12,462 nucleotides of DNA. Source: Usnea hakonensis. Taxonomy: Eukaryota > Ascomycota > Lecanoromycetes > Lecanorales > Parmeliaceae. Location of the stretch: NCBI GenBank assembly GCA_013423325.1, contig BLJB01000696.1, forward strand, positions 1 through 12,462, read 5' to 3'. Shown in pieces: positions 1-11,020 of the stretch. The position numbers and the translations under genes are program-made. Within the stretch, counting starts at the first letter, position 1. Each line of letters opens with the position of its first letter. The notes below the pieces were generated by a model. It did no database searches, was not told the origin of the DNA, and saw only the letters and a list, made by a program, of their open reading frames with translations.

Positions 1-98
1 TTAAAGACTTTATATAAATTATTTAAATAATTATTTAAATTATTCGAATTTTGCGAATCCTATAAATCGTGCGGATCCTATAGATCGTACGTATTATA
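1..98. repeat. 9-bp-periodic repeat, possible 3' end of the 5' LTR
   Basis: After an opening TTAAAGACTTT the sequence falls into 9-base units ending in (A/G)AT: TATTCGAAT at 41, TTTGCGAAT at 50, CCTATAAAT at 59, CGTGCGGAT at 68, CCTATAGAT at 77 and CGTACGTAT at 86. The same opening and unit type recur in the same orientation at 12,222-12,352, next to the non-mutated flank. One reading is that both are the 3' ends of the two LTRs of the gypsy element whose internal region starts here. The other is a shared minisatellite family. The left part of this copy lies outside the window, so an LTR cannot be proved. Confidence 0.5.
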
Positions 99-429
99 AG
101 TCGAACTTACTAACCTCGCGTATATAATTTAATATAGGCTAAGTCTACTAAGTCTACTAAATCGTACTAACTATACGTATCTAGTATTACGAGTATAACT
201 ACTTATAAGGCTAAAGGAGATATATAATCTTCTTCCTATTCGGGTTTAGCGCCTTAGTATCTCTCTACCTATATATCTTTTTTATATCTATATATAGAAT
301 TTACCTCCTTATTAATTAAATCCTTATTATATACTACTATTAATATATATCTAGTTATAGTCCTAATATTATTTAATTAATTCGTTAATTATACGATATT
401 AATAATTCTATTACTATTTTACTTAAGGC
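99..429 (+). other. Non-coding leader ahead of gag
   Basis: I see no convincing reading frame in this stretch. It lies between the 9-bp repeat remnant and the first plausible gag codons, where the primer binding site and 5' untranslated leader of a gypsy element would be. A convincing tRNA-complementary primer binding site could not be picked out, which is unsurprising because RIP would have altered it. The pyrimidine-rich tract at about 225-300 is notable but unassigned. Confidence 0.4.
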
Positions 430-1390
430 TTTAGACGAGCTAAAAGAACCTAAGAGGGGGTATTTATAGATTAACGGCCTAGTAATAATATACTAAGTAT
501 ATTCTAAATAATACGGAGTATTATTAGTATATCTAAATAATATAGTATTATTAGATAGAAGAATAATTAATAAAAAAGTTATATTATTAATAATAAAAAA
601 GAAATTATCTTAAGAAGATATAATTATAGCTAATTAAACTATTTAATAATAATATAATAACTCTATAGATAGAGTAACGCCTTTCTTAATATATATTCTA
701 AAAGTATTTAAATATATCGAATTAACTAAATTAATTAATAAATAATTATATAAAAGCCCTATATTTAATATATTAAAAAGAGAAAATTTTACTTTCTTAA
801 TATCTAATTTAAAAAAAAGTTAACTATCTTCTAATAATTAATTATATTTTCTACTATAAATCTAGGAGAGTAAAATTATTTCTCTACTATTATTTCTTTC
901 TTCTTTTAAGATCTTTTTTAATATCTACTAAATTACTAAATAGCTCTACTAATTATCTAATTAGATAAGTATAAAGAACTATAGAATATATTTCTTTTAA
1001 ATAATAAAAATAAATACCTTATTAATATTCTAAGAGACGAACTTCGTAACTCCTCTATCTTAGAAAATAAAAATAGTATATATTATAACGAGTTCTAAAA
1101 GGCCTTCTAAATATCTCTAGATAAACTTAATACTTTAAGGCCTTTAGAAGATACTCCTTATTATTCTAATCTAACTAATTATCTATAATAACTAAGAGGG
1201 GTATCTAGAAAAGTATTAATATTCTAAACTAAAAATAATAATATAGCTACTCTCTAGAATATCTCCTCTATAGATAAACTTATATAATAGACTAGAAAGA
1301 ACTCTAAAGAGTTTCTAGATATACTAAATTAGATCTATTAAGAGAGGAATATAGGTATTTAAACCTCCTAGTTATTAGAAAAGGAGATTA
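430..1390 (+). pseudogene. Gypsy gag, N-terminal part (degenerate)
   Basis: Frame 1 reads as protein if TAA/TAG are taken as former CAA/CAG, most clearly from about 840 to 1,390. Readable pieces include LDKYKEL at 961, ILRDELRNSS near 1,027 and ISSIDKL near 1,261. The assignment to gag comes from continuity: LINE A inserted at 1,390/1,391, and counting the 16-bp duplication once, this frame continues directly (LEKEI) into the gag segment at 6,671 that ends in a zinc knuckle. The start is not determined. Between about 420 and 820 frame 2 also reads plausibly (LDELKEPKRGY near 434), so a frameshift or a different start is possible. I do not recognise a domain in this N-terminal half. Confidence 0.6.
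1375..1390. repeat. Target-site duplication of LINE A (left copy)
   Basis: The 16 bases TTAGAAAAGGAGATTA occur here, directly before the LINE 3' tail, and again perfectly at 6,671-6,686, directly after the LINE 5' end. The match stops after one base on the left side. It marks the gag sequence duplicated by target-primed insertion. Confidence 0.9.
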
Positions 1391-1412
1391 GATTGGATTA
1401 GATTAAAATTTA
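1391..1412 (-). repeat. LINE A 3' tail of short (TAATC) repeats
   Basis: On the minus strand the element ends in repeats of TAATC (plus strand GATTGGATTAGATTA), directly abutting the left target-site duplication. LINE B ends the same way at 9,082-9,101 with one more unit. Some LINEs carry short tandem repeats in place of poly(A), so this is probably the tail of the family. Confidence 0.7.
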
Positions 1413-1499
1413 TACTCGTATCTATCTAACTATATAAAAGATAATTATAGGAAGCTCTATAGTAATAATATAAGGGAAACTTTTATAGTATCGCTATTA

Positions 1500-4400
1500 C
1501 TAGAATAAAAAACCTTACTATACTCCTATTTATCTCTACTATTTTAAGTTTATATACTATTTTCGACTACTACCGCTTAGTATCTCTTACGCTTATATTC
1601 CTCTATCTTTTTTATATTAATATTAGTATCCTTTAGACTATTCTACCTTTATATAATTAATCTTTTATTAAAGAATACTAGTCTAGAAGACTAGATTAAA
1701 TTAGTTATCTAGTTAACGCCCTCGCCCTTTTTAGAATAGTTAATATTCTCTATAAATTACTAGTTCCTACGGATTCTAGAAATACTAGTCTAAATTATTC
1801 TAGCCTTAAATAGAAGATAAGAATATATTTAATATCTTATTTTAATTAGCTATATTTATAATTAGCTATATAGATATTTAAGATCTTATAATAGAAAAGG
1901 AACTATATTAACTTAATCTTTTTTATTTATATCTAAATTAGGGCGGAGCTTTCGGCTTTTATAAGATTATAATAAAGTATTCTTCTTATTTTTTAGTTTT
2001 TAGGACCCTAAGCTAATATCCTTTTATTTTTAGATATATCTATATAGTAGCCTTTCTATAGGGTATACTAGACTATATTATTCTAACTCTATATTTTTCC
2101 TTTTATTATTTCTATCTCCTTTCTTTCTCTCTTCTCTATATTATATTATTCTTACTCTCTTCTAAAGAGGGTACCCTCGGCCTATAAGCCCTTCTCTATT
2201 ATAAGTATTAAAGGTACTTTTACCCTATAATCTCGCTTCCTTTAGAGTACTTTATAAATATATATATTTCCGATTTTTATAACTTTATATACGCTCCTAA
2301 AGGCTTAATAATAGAGGATTACTAGATCTAAAAAGATCTATATAGAAGAAATATTTATCTCTATTTCTAATTCTCTAATATTTATTACTTTATATATTTC
2401 TAAGATATATTTTAAATACTTATTCTAAGTTATCTCTAGTTATCTCTCTAGTATCTTTATCGCTCCTCGCATATTTATCGGGTTATACTAGATAACCGCT
2501 ATATATATTATTACTAGTTAAATAATAGTCTAATATATTATATATATTTAATTTAAAGTTATTCTTTATATCGAGACTACTATTATTAATAATATAAAGT
2601 ATTAGGATATTATTTTAGTCTTTACCTTTTTAAGGTAAAGGCCCTACCTTAATTTTCTATTTATATATAGATCTAATATCTATATACTACCTTTTAGCTT
2701 TATAATAGTTACTTTTAGATCTATTATAACTTTTATATTAAAGCGCTTTAGCCTTCTAGTAAAATAGACTAGCTTATATTTTTTAGAGGCGAAAATTACT
2801 CTATATATTTTTATCTACTTTAGATATACTTTATAGATTATTTTAAATATTATATAATTAGCTTCTATACTCTTTCTATATACTAGTAAGTAGATATTAT
2901 TAATAAAGCTATTAATTTAGAGGTTTAGCTTTAGCTTTAAATACTCCTTAATAAGCGGTATATTAAAAAATAGGAATAATATAGAGGATACTAAAGACCC
3001 CTATAGAATCTCTATCTCTATTAGTTCTACCTCGTTTATTTTCTACTCTAGCGTTATTAATATTACTCTTTCTATAAGGAAGCTTAATATCTAATTTACT
3101 ATTTAGGGGGGAACTCTTTTAGATTTAAAATTATAGAGAAGCTACTTATAGAATATATTATTAAATATCTTTATTATATTTAAAGAAAGTAGGCTAATTA
3201 TATATTATTTACTACTACTCTATACTATATATATTATATTAACTATTATTTCTAAAGCTATCTTAGTAGATTAGCCTCTTTATATACCTATCTACTTTAA
3301 GGGGAGAAGGTTATATTTCTCTATATAGTTATTAAGTCTCTTAATTATAACTATCTCTAGAGCCTTCCCTAATATACTTAGTAAAGTAATTAACTAGTAT
3401 AATTTTAATTCTAAGTAGTTATCTTTACCCGGTTTTTAAAAGATTATTATATTAGCGATTTTAAACTCTTTTAGATAATAATTTAGATCTATATATATCT
3501 AAAAGAGTCTAGTAAGCTATAGAAGGGCCTTACTAGTAACTAATCTTAGAAATCTATTTAATATTCTATCTATTTCTAGGGTCTTATTCTATTTTAGATA
3601 AAAGATCGCTATTTTAACCTCCTTTTTTATTAACTCTATAGTTATCTCTATCGGGTTTAAATAGATTATATCCTTAATATTAATAAGGTCTATTTATAGA
3701 AGTAATAAGAAAAAGGTCCTTTAAAGTATTATAATTTTATCTTTAAATAATTCTACTAGATTAGCTTTTTTATCTTTAAGTACTAAAAACTTAAATAATA
3801 ATTTTAGGTTTATACTACTCTATCTAGTTTATTTAGCTAGTCTCTAGATTCCCTTCTATAATTTTTCTACTTTATAGACTTCTTATCTAAAATTAAGTAT
3901 TTTAGCTCTACTAATTATTTTATTCTAGTATTTTATAGTCTTATACTATTTCTTTTCTCCCCTATTACTATAGCTATTCTAATATTTAATTATAAGATAT
4001 TTCGTCTTCTATATCGCCTCGCTATAATTATAATCCTAGAATAATTAAGTATTATCTAATAATTTAATTTATAGAATAATCTTTTCTACTACCTTCTTTA
4101 GGCCTATTATAATATTCTTTAAATATTTATTTATTTCTCCTCTAATTTTTAACTAGCTAAAAGATAAAAAGTAAATTAACTTTTAGATTACAATCTTTAT
4201 AGCTTCTAGCTTTACTATTTTCTATATTTTTCTTCTAATAGTAAGAGCTTTTTCTATTAATCAATTAAACTCTATATATATTAGAAAATAGTCGGAGCCT
4301 ATCTATAGATCTAAATATACTCTATATAATTTTATTATCTTAATTAGTCCCGGTATTATAAAGATAAGATCTATAATACTTTTACTACCCCTCGCTCTCT

Positions 4401-5090
4401 AGATTATAGAGTCCTTAAAGAATATAAGTTTTATATCTACTTTTATAATTATCTCTAATAGCTTATCCGCTTCCTTATAATAGCTAAACCTCTTATAGTT
4501 ATTCTAGTTCGAGTAATAGAGGTTAAAGTTTTCTACTACTATTTATTCCCCCTATCTCTAGATCTCCTTTTTTAATATTAGAAGGCTTAATAGATTATTA
4601 GTAATAATTAGAAATAAGCTAGAATTATATATATTAAGAATCTAAATTACTTCTTTTTCTATAGCCCTATTTTTTCCTTTAAACTTTATAATAATAATAT
4701 AGATATTTTTAAAAAGGGATATCTCTTTCTATATATTAATATTAATTCTCTTATTAATATAGAAATATACCCTTATACCTACTTCGCCTTTATATAATAG
4801 AAAGAATTTACTTATTCTAGAATTATATAATAACTTTATATATATATTTTACTAAGGTTTCTAGATTACTAAGACGTTAGCCTATTTTACTTCTAGATTA
4901 TTAAGTAGTACTATTATTATTTCTAGTTTACTTTTTATATTATATTATAATATTATTAAAGTCTAGCTTTCTATTATAGAAAAGTTAGTATCTAGAAGTT
5001 CTATTTTTAGATATCTTATATCTAGACCTCTTAGATCTTAGATAACTAGGCTACCCTTATTAGTTTATAGGTTTCTATTCTAAATAGAAT
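1500..5090 (-). pseudogene. LINE A ORF2: endonuclease-reverse transcriptase (degenerate)
   Basis: ORF2 of a LINE nicks target DNA and reverse-transcribes the element RNA at the nick. On the minus strand I read an APE-type endonuclease: ANVLVI-x-KP near 4,850-4,885 (family form IQEPW), then VVENFNLYYSN at about 4,507-4,540 (family GDFN) and SD(H→Y) at 4,288-4,296. Reverse transcriptase follows: LDGIPNRFL near 3,560-3,600, KPGKDNY near 3,420, LSILGKALE near 3,365, GSLVSSILF near 2,972-2,998 and the catalytic FxDD now FINN, its two Asp codons at 2,896-2,901 both changed to Asn. A C-terminal part includes SSALI-like residues near 1,950 and a former Cys/His cluster around 1,815-1,870. No RNase H motif stands out. 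The stops fit former Gln/Trp codons. Ends are approximate. Confidence 0.85.
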
Positions 5091-5169
5091 TTTTAATAAT
5101 ATTTAGTTAACCTTCTTTATTATAAATCTTTTTAATCTTTTTACTTTAGAAGCTTTTCTAAATATTCTA

Positions 5170-6250
5170 GAGTCTTTCTCTTCGCGACTATTTTTTATAT
5201 TAATTATATTTTATATTCTTTTCTTCTAAAATAGAACTATTATAAATCTATTAATAGTCTTTAATACTTTAGTAGGCCTTACCCCTTTTAAATTAGAGAT
5301 TATTATTAGTCTTAATATTAGCTTTTTTATAACCTTTTTAATCTTTTACCTCTTTCTTAAATATATCCTCTAGTATATTATATAGCCCTTATTACTATAT
5401 ATTATATATATTTTAAGGGCCTCTAGAGCTACCTTATTATATTCTCTAGTATTATACTTCTAGTTATACTTAGTATATCTAGTCTTATTTTTATAGTAGA
5501 CTACTATATAGTTTTACTCTTAATAATTAAAGTATTATACCGCTCTATATATATAATATAATATTTTCTTCGCCTCCCCTATCTTAATTAGGCCTTTTAA
5601 TACTAGTCCGAAGGCTATTTTCTTTATAATAATATTAATAATTAATAATAAATATCTTTTCTTACCCCCTTCTAGCCCTAGTCTCCTTATATTTACTATC
5701 TATTTTATCTTTATTATATCTAGGCCTAAATATAATCTCCTATTATCCTCTTATATCTTCTTTTTTATAGCTTCCCTATTTTCTATATTTATTATCTTAA
5801 TCTTTATTCTATATACTATTATAGTATAAATCCTCTTTATTATCTTTATAATCTTAAACTTTTTAGTAGTCTAAATTAGATCTTTCTCTAGAAGTTCCTT
5901 CGCCTTTATATTAGTTATCTAGAATTTAATATCCTTACTCTTTAATTACTACGCTACTATAATATTCTCTAACGCGTATTCTACTATTTTAAAAGATATA
6001 ATAAGGTTTTTATTAATAATTTTTATTATAGATATCCTCTCCTCTTTCTCTTCTATTTAAACTAGAAATTATTTTATTCTTTTAGATTCCTCTATAATCT
6101 TTTTCTAGACTTATACTATTAGTCCTATTTTTATATTCTATATTAATAATTTTATAAAGGGGTTTCCTTTACTCTAGTATCCCTTTAGGGAACTTTAGAG
6201 GGTCGAGGTACTTAATCCGCTATCTATTAGACTCTAAGGCCTATATACTT
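5170..6250 (-). pseudogene. LINE A ORF1: zinc-knuckle nucleic-acid-binding protein (degenerate)
   Basis: Upstream of ORF2 on the minus strand a second degenerate frame reads DPLKFPKGY near 6,180-6,215, IENREAIKKK near 5,755-5,785 and GLIKIGEAKK near 5,570-5,600, a style seen in ORF1 of fungal Tad1 elements. It ends in a former cysteine cluster at about 5,360-5,534: Tyr-x2-Tyr spacing starting at 5,532 (former CFNC), then KNKTRYTKYN (former CxxC) and a third knuckle around SNKGY. Restoring Cys/His at these Tyr codons gives CCHC-type spacing, as expected for an RNA-binding ORF1. The start is not resolved; 6,250-6,670 may hold the N-terminus and a short 5' UTR. Confidence 0.7.
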
Positions 6251-6670
6251 TTTTTTATATATAAGTTTCAAGATTAATCTACTATTCTCTAATAAAGATT
6301 TAGATACTTTCTAGATTTTTTATATATATCTTTTATACGGCCGCGCTAAGCTCTCTAAATAATATATTTTTAATAGCTTCTAATATAGTAATAGTATTAT
6401 TTATTTATTCCTTCTTATTTATCTAGCTTCTTTTAAGCTTCCTTCTATTAGTTACTCTCTTTACTAACTAATTAGGGGCCTAAATTATATATTTTTAATA
6501 TATTTTTTCTACTACTATTTTATTTTCTCTACTATTATTAATTACTCTACTTCCCTCTACTTCTACTCTAAGTTACTTATATACTTTATACGCCTTATTA
6601 CTACTATTAACTATAAATTAGAATAAGCGTCCCTCTATTTTCTTTCCTATTTAAATAAGATTAATAATAT
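6251..6670 (-). other. LINE A 5' end: unresolved ORF1 N-terminus or 5' UTR
   Basis: This stretch lies between the readable ORF1 and the 5' junction with the target-site duplication. I cannot follow a single frame through it on the minus strand. It is strongly RIP-mutated and pyrimidine-rich on the plus strand. Confidence 0.4.
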
Positions 6671-6686
6671 TTAGAAAAGGAGATTA
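6671..6686. repeat. Target-site duplication of LINE A (right copy)
   Basis: A perfect second copy of the 16-mer at 1,375-1,390. It defines the 5' end of LINE A at 6,670, and the gag frame resumes with it. Confidence 0.9.
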
Positions 6687-7740
6687 TAAAGCGATAACTT
6701 ACTATATAATAATTAATAAATATATAAAAGGATCTCGTATCTACTAATTTTAAATTAGAATAATTTTAAAATATTTAAAATAGTATAAAGTTATCTTCTA
6801 TAATTATTATTAAGCGTTCTTAAAAGTATCCGAATTCTTCTCTATTTATTAATAATATAGATTCTATCTAAAAAGATTAGAAGAGTAAAATAATAATTAA
6901 ATTAAAGATAAATAAGAATTATTAGGATAATAATAAAAGCTATATTAAATACGTACTTTTATATCTTAAAAGAAAGATTATAAAATAGACTTATTCTAAA
7001 TAAGAGACTAATATTAATAACCCTTTTTTTACTATCTAGAATATTATAGATAAACTCGCTACTATATTTAAAGACTCGAATCGTAAATAGAACTATCGAA
7101 GATAGTTTATAATATTATAAATAGGGATTATATAATTTACTAACTTTTATTTAAATTTTAAAAGACTCTCTTTATATCTAAAGTATAACTAAGACCTTTT
7201 TATTAAAAAGTTATATAATAAAGTAGTAATCTAACTTTAAATTCCCTAGAATAACTAGTAATTTAAATTTACTACTCTCGAAGAAGTTAAAAAGTATATA
7301 GTAAAGCTAAATAACTTATAGAGAGTTATATAAAAAAATCGAGATAAGATCTTATTATAGAAAGATTAATTTAGAAGTATAAAAAGAGTAGTATTCGCCT
7401 TTACCCTATTAAAAATAGCTTTTAAATCTATATATAATCTAGTAAAATAAACTTTATTAAGTAATATTATCCGGGTAAAGAATATAGCTAAAAATAACTA
7501 CTTTAAATATTATAAATTTAAATATTATATAAATAATTATCTAGATAATTAAACTTACTCCTATAATTCGAACTTATATAAATAAGATTCTCGGATTTAT
7601 AAAATCTTAATAGATAGATCTTCTAATTTAGATTATTATAAGAATTTAAAAAAGTTAGAAAAAGATTATTCTCTATTAAAGGGTTAATAAAAGGTATTAT
7701 AGAAATAGAATATTATTTTAAAAATAATAAGAATAATTTT
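6671..7740 (+). pseudogene. Gypsy gag, C-terminal part with zinc knuckle (degenerate)
   Basis: Gag forms the particle core and binds the element RNA. Frame 2 reads continuously from the target-site duplication to past the knuckle if stops are taken as former Gln codons. Recognisable capsid-type pieces are DSNRK...YRRQF at 7,073-7,114, FTNFYLNFKRL at 7,136-7,168 and TTLEEVKKYI near 7,270-7,300, a pattern typical of the retrotransposon gag domain of Ty3/gypsy elements. The zinc knuckle is at 7,499-7,540: YFKYYKFKYYINNY, which has exact CX2CX4HX4C spacing if the key Tyr residues are former Cys and His and the Lys before the His is a former Gly. A charged tail (KNLKKLEKDYSLLKG) follows near 7,640-7,685. 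Downstream, pol is in another frame. The end of gag is approximate. Confidence 0.82.
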
Positions 7741-7779
7741 ATACTCTTATTTTAGATTATACTTAAGTTCTTTCTATTT

Positions 7780-9080
7780 TCTAAAAAGCCCTTTATAGTA
7801 CTAGATATATTATATAGTTAAAAAAAAAAGTACTAGATATCTCTTCTAATTAATACTAGTATTATAGAATACTACTTTATTAATAAAAGAATAATTTCGG
7901 CTATATATATTATATTTAAAATCTGATCTATACCTCTTTCTAAATCTTAATATATATATAGATATAATAGTAATATATTAAAGACTTCTATTATTTATCT
8001 ATTTTTATTTAATCTTAAATTTAATAGCTATAAAAAACTAATTATCTCTATATTTATTACTAATTTAGAATAATATATAGTTATTCTTAATAAGCCCTAG
8101 ATAAAGTAATATAGAGTCTTATTTAATATATAATTCGATTTAGTAGTCTTTTCTACTAATAATAAAGCTAGTCTAAAAGTACGAATTATTAAAATCTTAT
8201 TTATTTTATTTATTTCTAGAATCCTTTAAAGAAAATAATCCTTAATAAAAAAAGAGTTCTTTATTATATATAATATAAATATAGATATCTTCGACTTTTT
8301 TATTTATTAGATAAAGATTAAAAAGATGTAGCTATTCGCTATATTTATAGAAGATATTAATACCCTTATTTTAACTAATTAGAAGAATCGCCTAAATACT
8401 TTAGAAATAAATATTATAGAAGTATCTAAAATAGATTTTAAAATAATTTAGAAAAAGCTTTTTTCTAAATACTAGAACTTTTAAAATATTTTTAATTATA
8501 ATTAAACTAATAAGCTTTCTTCTTATTAATTCTATAATTATAAAATTAAGCTTACTTCTAATATAAAGCCCCTATAAAATAGAATATATTATATATTTTT
8601 ATATAAGATATAGCGAGTTAAAAAGTATCTTACTAAAAATATCTCTAAAGGATTTATTATATTTAATAAAGCTTTTTATATATTATTAATCCTCTTTATA
8701 TTAAAATCTAATAATAATTTATAATTCTATATAGATTATTAAAAGCTAAATACTTTTATTAAATATAATTAATATCTCTTCTCTCTTATAGAGAAGGTTA
8801 TTAGAAAAATTATAGATTATAAATATTTTACTTATTTAGATATTATTATAGTATTTAATAAGTTTAAAATAGATTCTAAAAGTAAAAATTTAACTACTTT
8901 TATAATAATTTTAAAATTATATAAATATAAAGTCCTTCTATTTAGACTAACTAATAGACTAAGCTTTTTCTAATAATATATTAATAAGATATTATAGAAA
9001 TTTCTTAATAATTTCTATTAAATCTATTTTAATAATATTCTTATCTATAGTAAATTAAGAAAAAAGTATTAAAACTATAT
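7780..9080 (+). pseudogene. Gypsy pol: retropepsin and reverse transcriptase, truncated by LINE B
   Basis: Pol supplies protease and reverse transcriptase. In frame 1 the retropepsin site reads LINTSIIEYYFINKR from 7,846, matching a family form like ID(T/S)GAxxxxFI with the catalytic Asp codon at 7,852 now Asn. RT begins near 8,490 and is clear: KGFI near 8,648, FYIDY-x-KLN at 8,725-8,750 (family DYRKLN), TYLDI at 8,830-8,844, FNKFKID, LTTF, YKYKVL, LTN and finally YFNNILIYSK at 9,025-9,054, where both catalytic Asp codons are Asn (family YxDDILIYS). The frame ends at about 9,080 where the LINE B tail starts. RNase H and integrase are absent. Region 7,900-8,480, between protease and RT, reads poorly. 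Confidence 0.88.
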
Positions 9081-9081
9081 T

Positions 9082-9101
9082 TGGATTAGATTAGATTAGA
9101 A
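9082..9101 (-). repeat. LINE B 3' tail of short (TAATC) repeats
   Basis: TTGGATTAGATTAGATTAGA on the plus strand, that is three TAATC-like units on the minus strand, at the junction with gypsy pol. It has one more unit than the LINE A tail, as expected if the tail length varies at each insertion. Confidence 0.7.
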
Positions 9102-9189
9102 TTCATACTCGTATCTATCTAACTATATGAAAGATAATTACGGGAAGCTCTATAGTAATAATATAAGGGAAACCTTTATAATATTACTA

Positions 9190-11020
9190 CTATTAGGGTA
9201 AAAAACCTTATTATACTCCTATTTATCTCTACTATTTTAAGTCTATATACTATCTTCGATTACTATTACTTAATATCTCCTACGCTTATATTCCTCTACC
9301 CCCTTTATACTAATACTAGTATCCTTTAGGCTACTCTACCCTTATATAACTAGTCTTTTACTAGAAAATACTAGCCTAGAAGACTAAATTAAATTAATTA
9401 TCTAGTTAACGCCTTCGCCTTTTTAAAGGTAGTTAGTATTCTCTATAGATTACTAGTTCCTACGGACTCTAGAAATACTAATCTAAATTATTCTAGTCTC
9501 GAATAGAAGATAAGGATATATTTAGTATCCTATTTTAACTAGCTATATTTATAGCTAACTATATAGATATCTAGAATCTTATAATAGAAGAGGAACTATA
9601 CTAGCCCGATCTTCTTTATTTATATCTAGATTAGGGCGGAGCTTTCGGCTTTTATAAGATTATAGTAAAGTATTCTTTTTATTTTCTAATCTTTAGGACC
9701 TTAAGCTAGTATCCTCTTATTTTTAGATATACTCGTATAGTAGCCTTTTTATAGGGTATACTAGGCTATATTACTCTAGCTCTATATTCTTCCTTTTATT
9801 ACTTTTATCTCCTTCCTTTCTCTCTTCTTTATATTATATTATTTCTACCCTCCCCTAAAGAGGGTACCCTCGGCCTATAAGTACTTCTCTATTATAGATA
9901 TTAATAGTATCTTTATCTTATAATCTCGCTTCCTTTAGAGTACTCTATAGATATATATATTTCTAATTTTCGTAATCTCGTATACGCCCCTAAAGGCTTA
10001 GTAATAAAGGATCGCTAGGTTTAAAAAGATTTATATAAAGGGAATATCTATCTCTATCTCTAATTCTCTAGTATTTATTATCTTATACGCTCTCGAGATA
10101 TATCTTAAATATTTATTCTAGATTATTTCTAGCTATTTCCCTAGTATCTTTATTACTCTTCGTATACTCGCCGGGTTATACTAAATAGCTACCGCGTATA
10201 TTATTACTAGTTAGACTATAGTCTAATATACTATATATACTTAGTTTAGAGTTATTCCTTATATCGAGGCCGCTATTATTAATAATATAAGATATTAGAA
10301 TATTATCTTAGCTTTTACTTTTTTAAAGTAGAGGCCCTACCTTAATTTTCTATCTATATATAGATCTAGTATCTATATATTATTTTTTAGCTCTATAATA
10401 GTTACTTTTAAGTTTATTATAATTTTTATATTAAAGCGCTTTAGCCTTCTAGTAAGATAGATTAATTTATATTTCTTAAAGATAAAAATTACTCTATATA
10501 TCTTTATCTATTTTAGATATATCTTATAGACTATTTTAAGCGTTATATAATTAGCTTCTATACTCTTTCTATATACTAGTAGATAGATATTATTAATAAA
10601 GTCGCTAATTTAGAGGTTTAACTTTAGTTTCGAGTACTTTTTAATAAGCGGTATATTAAAAAATAAAAATAATATAGGGGATATTAGAGATCCCTATAAG
10701 ATCTTTATCTCTATTAGTTCTACCTCGCTTATTTTCTACCCTAGCGTTATTAACGTTACTCTTTCTATAAGGAAGCTCGACGTCTAGTTTACTATCTAGA
10801 GGGGGACCCCCTTAGACTTAAGATTATAGAGAAGCCGCTTATAGAATATATTATTAAATACCCTCGCTATATCTAGAGAGAGTAGACTAGCTATATACTA
10901 CTTACCACTACCCTATACTATATATACTATATTAACTATTATTTCTAGGGCTATCTCGGTAGACCGGCCTTTCTATACGCCTATCTACTCCGGGGGGAGG
11001 AGGTTATATTTCTCTAGATA
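9190..11020 (-). pseudogene. LINE B ORF2 fragment: reverse transcriptase and C-terminus (degenerate)
   Basis: The minus strand reads the same RT as LINE A, from the segment around YIEKYNLLP (about 11,000) through the catalytic motif, where the two former Asp codons at 10,589-10,594 are again Asn (DFINNI), to the C-terminal region. KYLRYISRARKIINTRELE-like residues near 10,080-10,150 correspond to the post-RT segment of Tad1-type ORF2. It lacks the endonuclease and ORF1. Stops are frequent but fewer than in copy A. Confidence 0.8.

Larger units (their letters stand above)
1391..6670 (-). mobile_element. LINE A: Tad1-like non-LTR retrotransposon, nearly full length, RIP-inactivated
   Basis: This 5,280-bp insertion sits in gypsy gag, bounded by a perfect 16-bp target-site duplication. 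On the minus strand it has ORF1 (nucleic-acid-binding, CCHC knuckles), then ORF2 with APE-type endonuclease and reverse transcriptase, then a C-terminal Cys/His region, and a short repeat tail instead of poly(A). This order, and motifs such as GSxVSSILF and FxDD (now FINN), fit the Tad1 clade of fungal LINEs; clade placement is by motif style, not a tree. Its 3' portion, from 1,391 to about 3,350, is duplicated as LINE B at 9,081-11,025. All frames are riddled with stops. I see no clear RNase H domain. Confidence 0.88.
1..9080 (+). mobile_element. Ty3/gypsy-type LTR retrotransposon, RIP-inactivated, split and truncated
   Basis: The plus strand carries, in order, a gag remnant with a CCHC zinc knuckle, a retropepsin active site and a Ty3/gypsy-like reverse transcriptase. 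The element is interrupted by LINE A at 1,391-6,670 and cut off by LINE B at about 9,080, shortly after the RT catalytic motif. RNase H and integrase are not found anywhere in the window. Gag and pol lie in different frames (zinc knuckle in frame 2, protease and RT in frame 1, counted from position 1), as is usual where pol is made by frameshifting. The left limit is unknown, and 1-98 may be the end of its 5' LTR. Pol order (protease then RT) fits gypsy, but without integrase that criterion is incomplete; the assignment rests on RT motif style. Confidence 0.8.

Noticed and set aside
422..820. Frame 2 read as an alternative N-terminal gag
   Set aside because: It reads about as well as frame 1 here, but only frame 1 connects to gag across the LINE insertion. 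Kept as a caveat in the gag entry.
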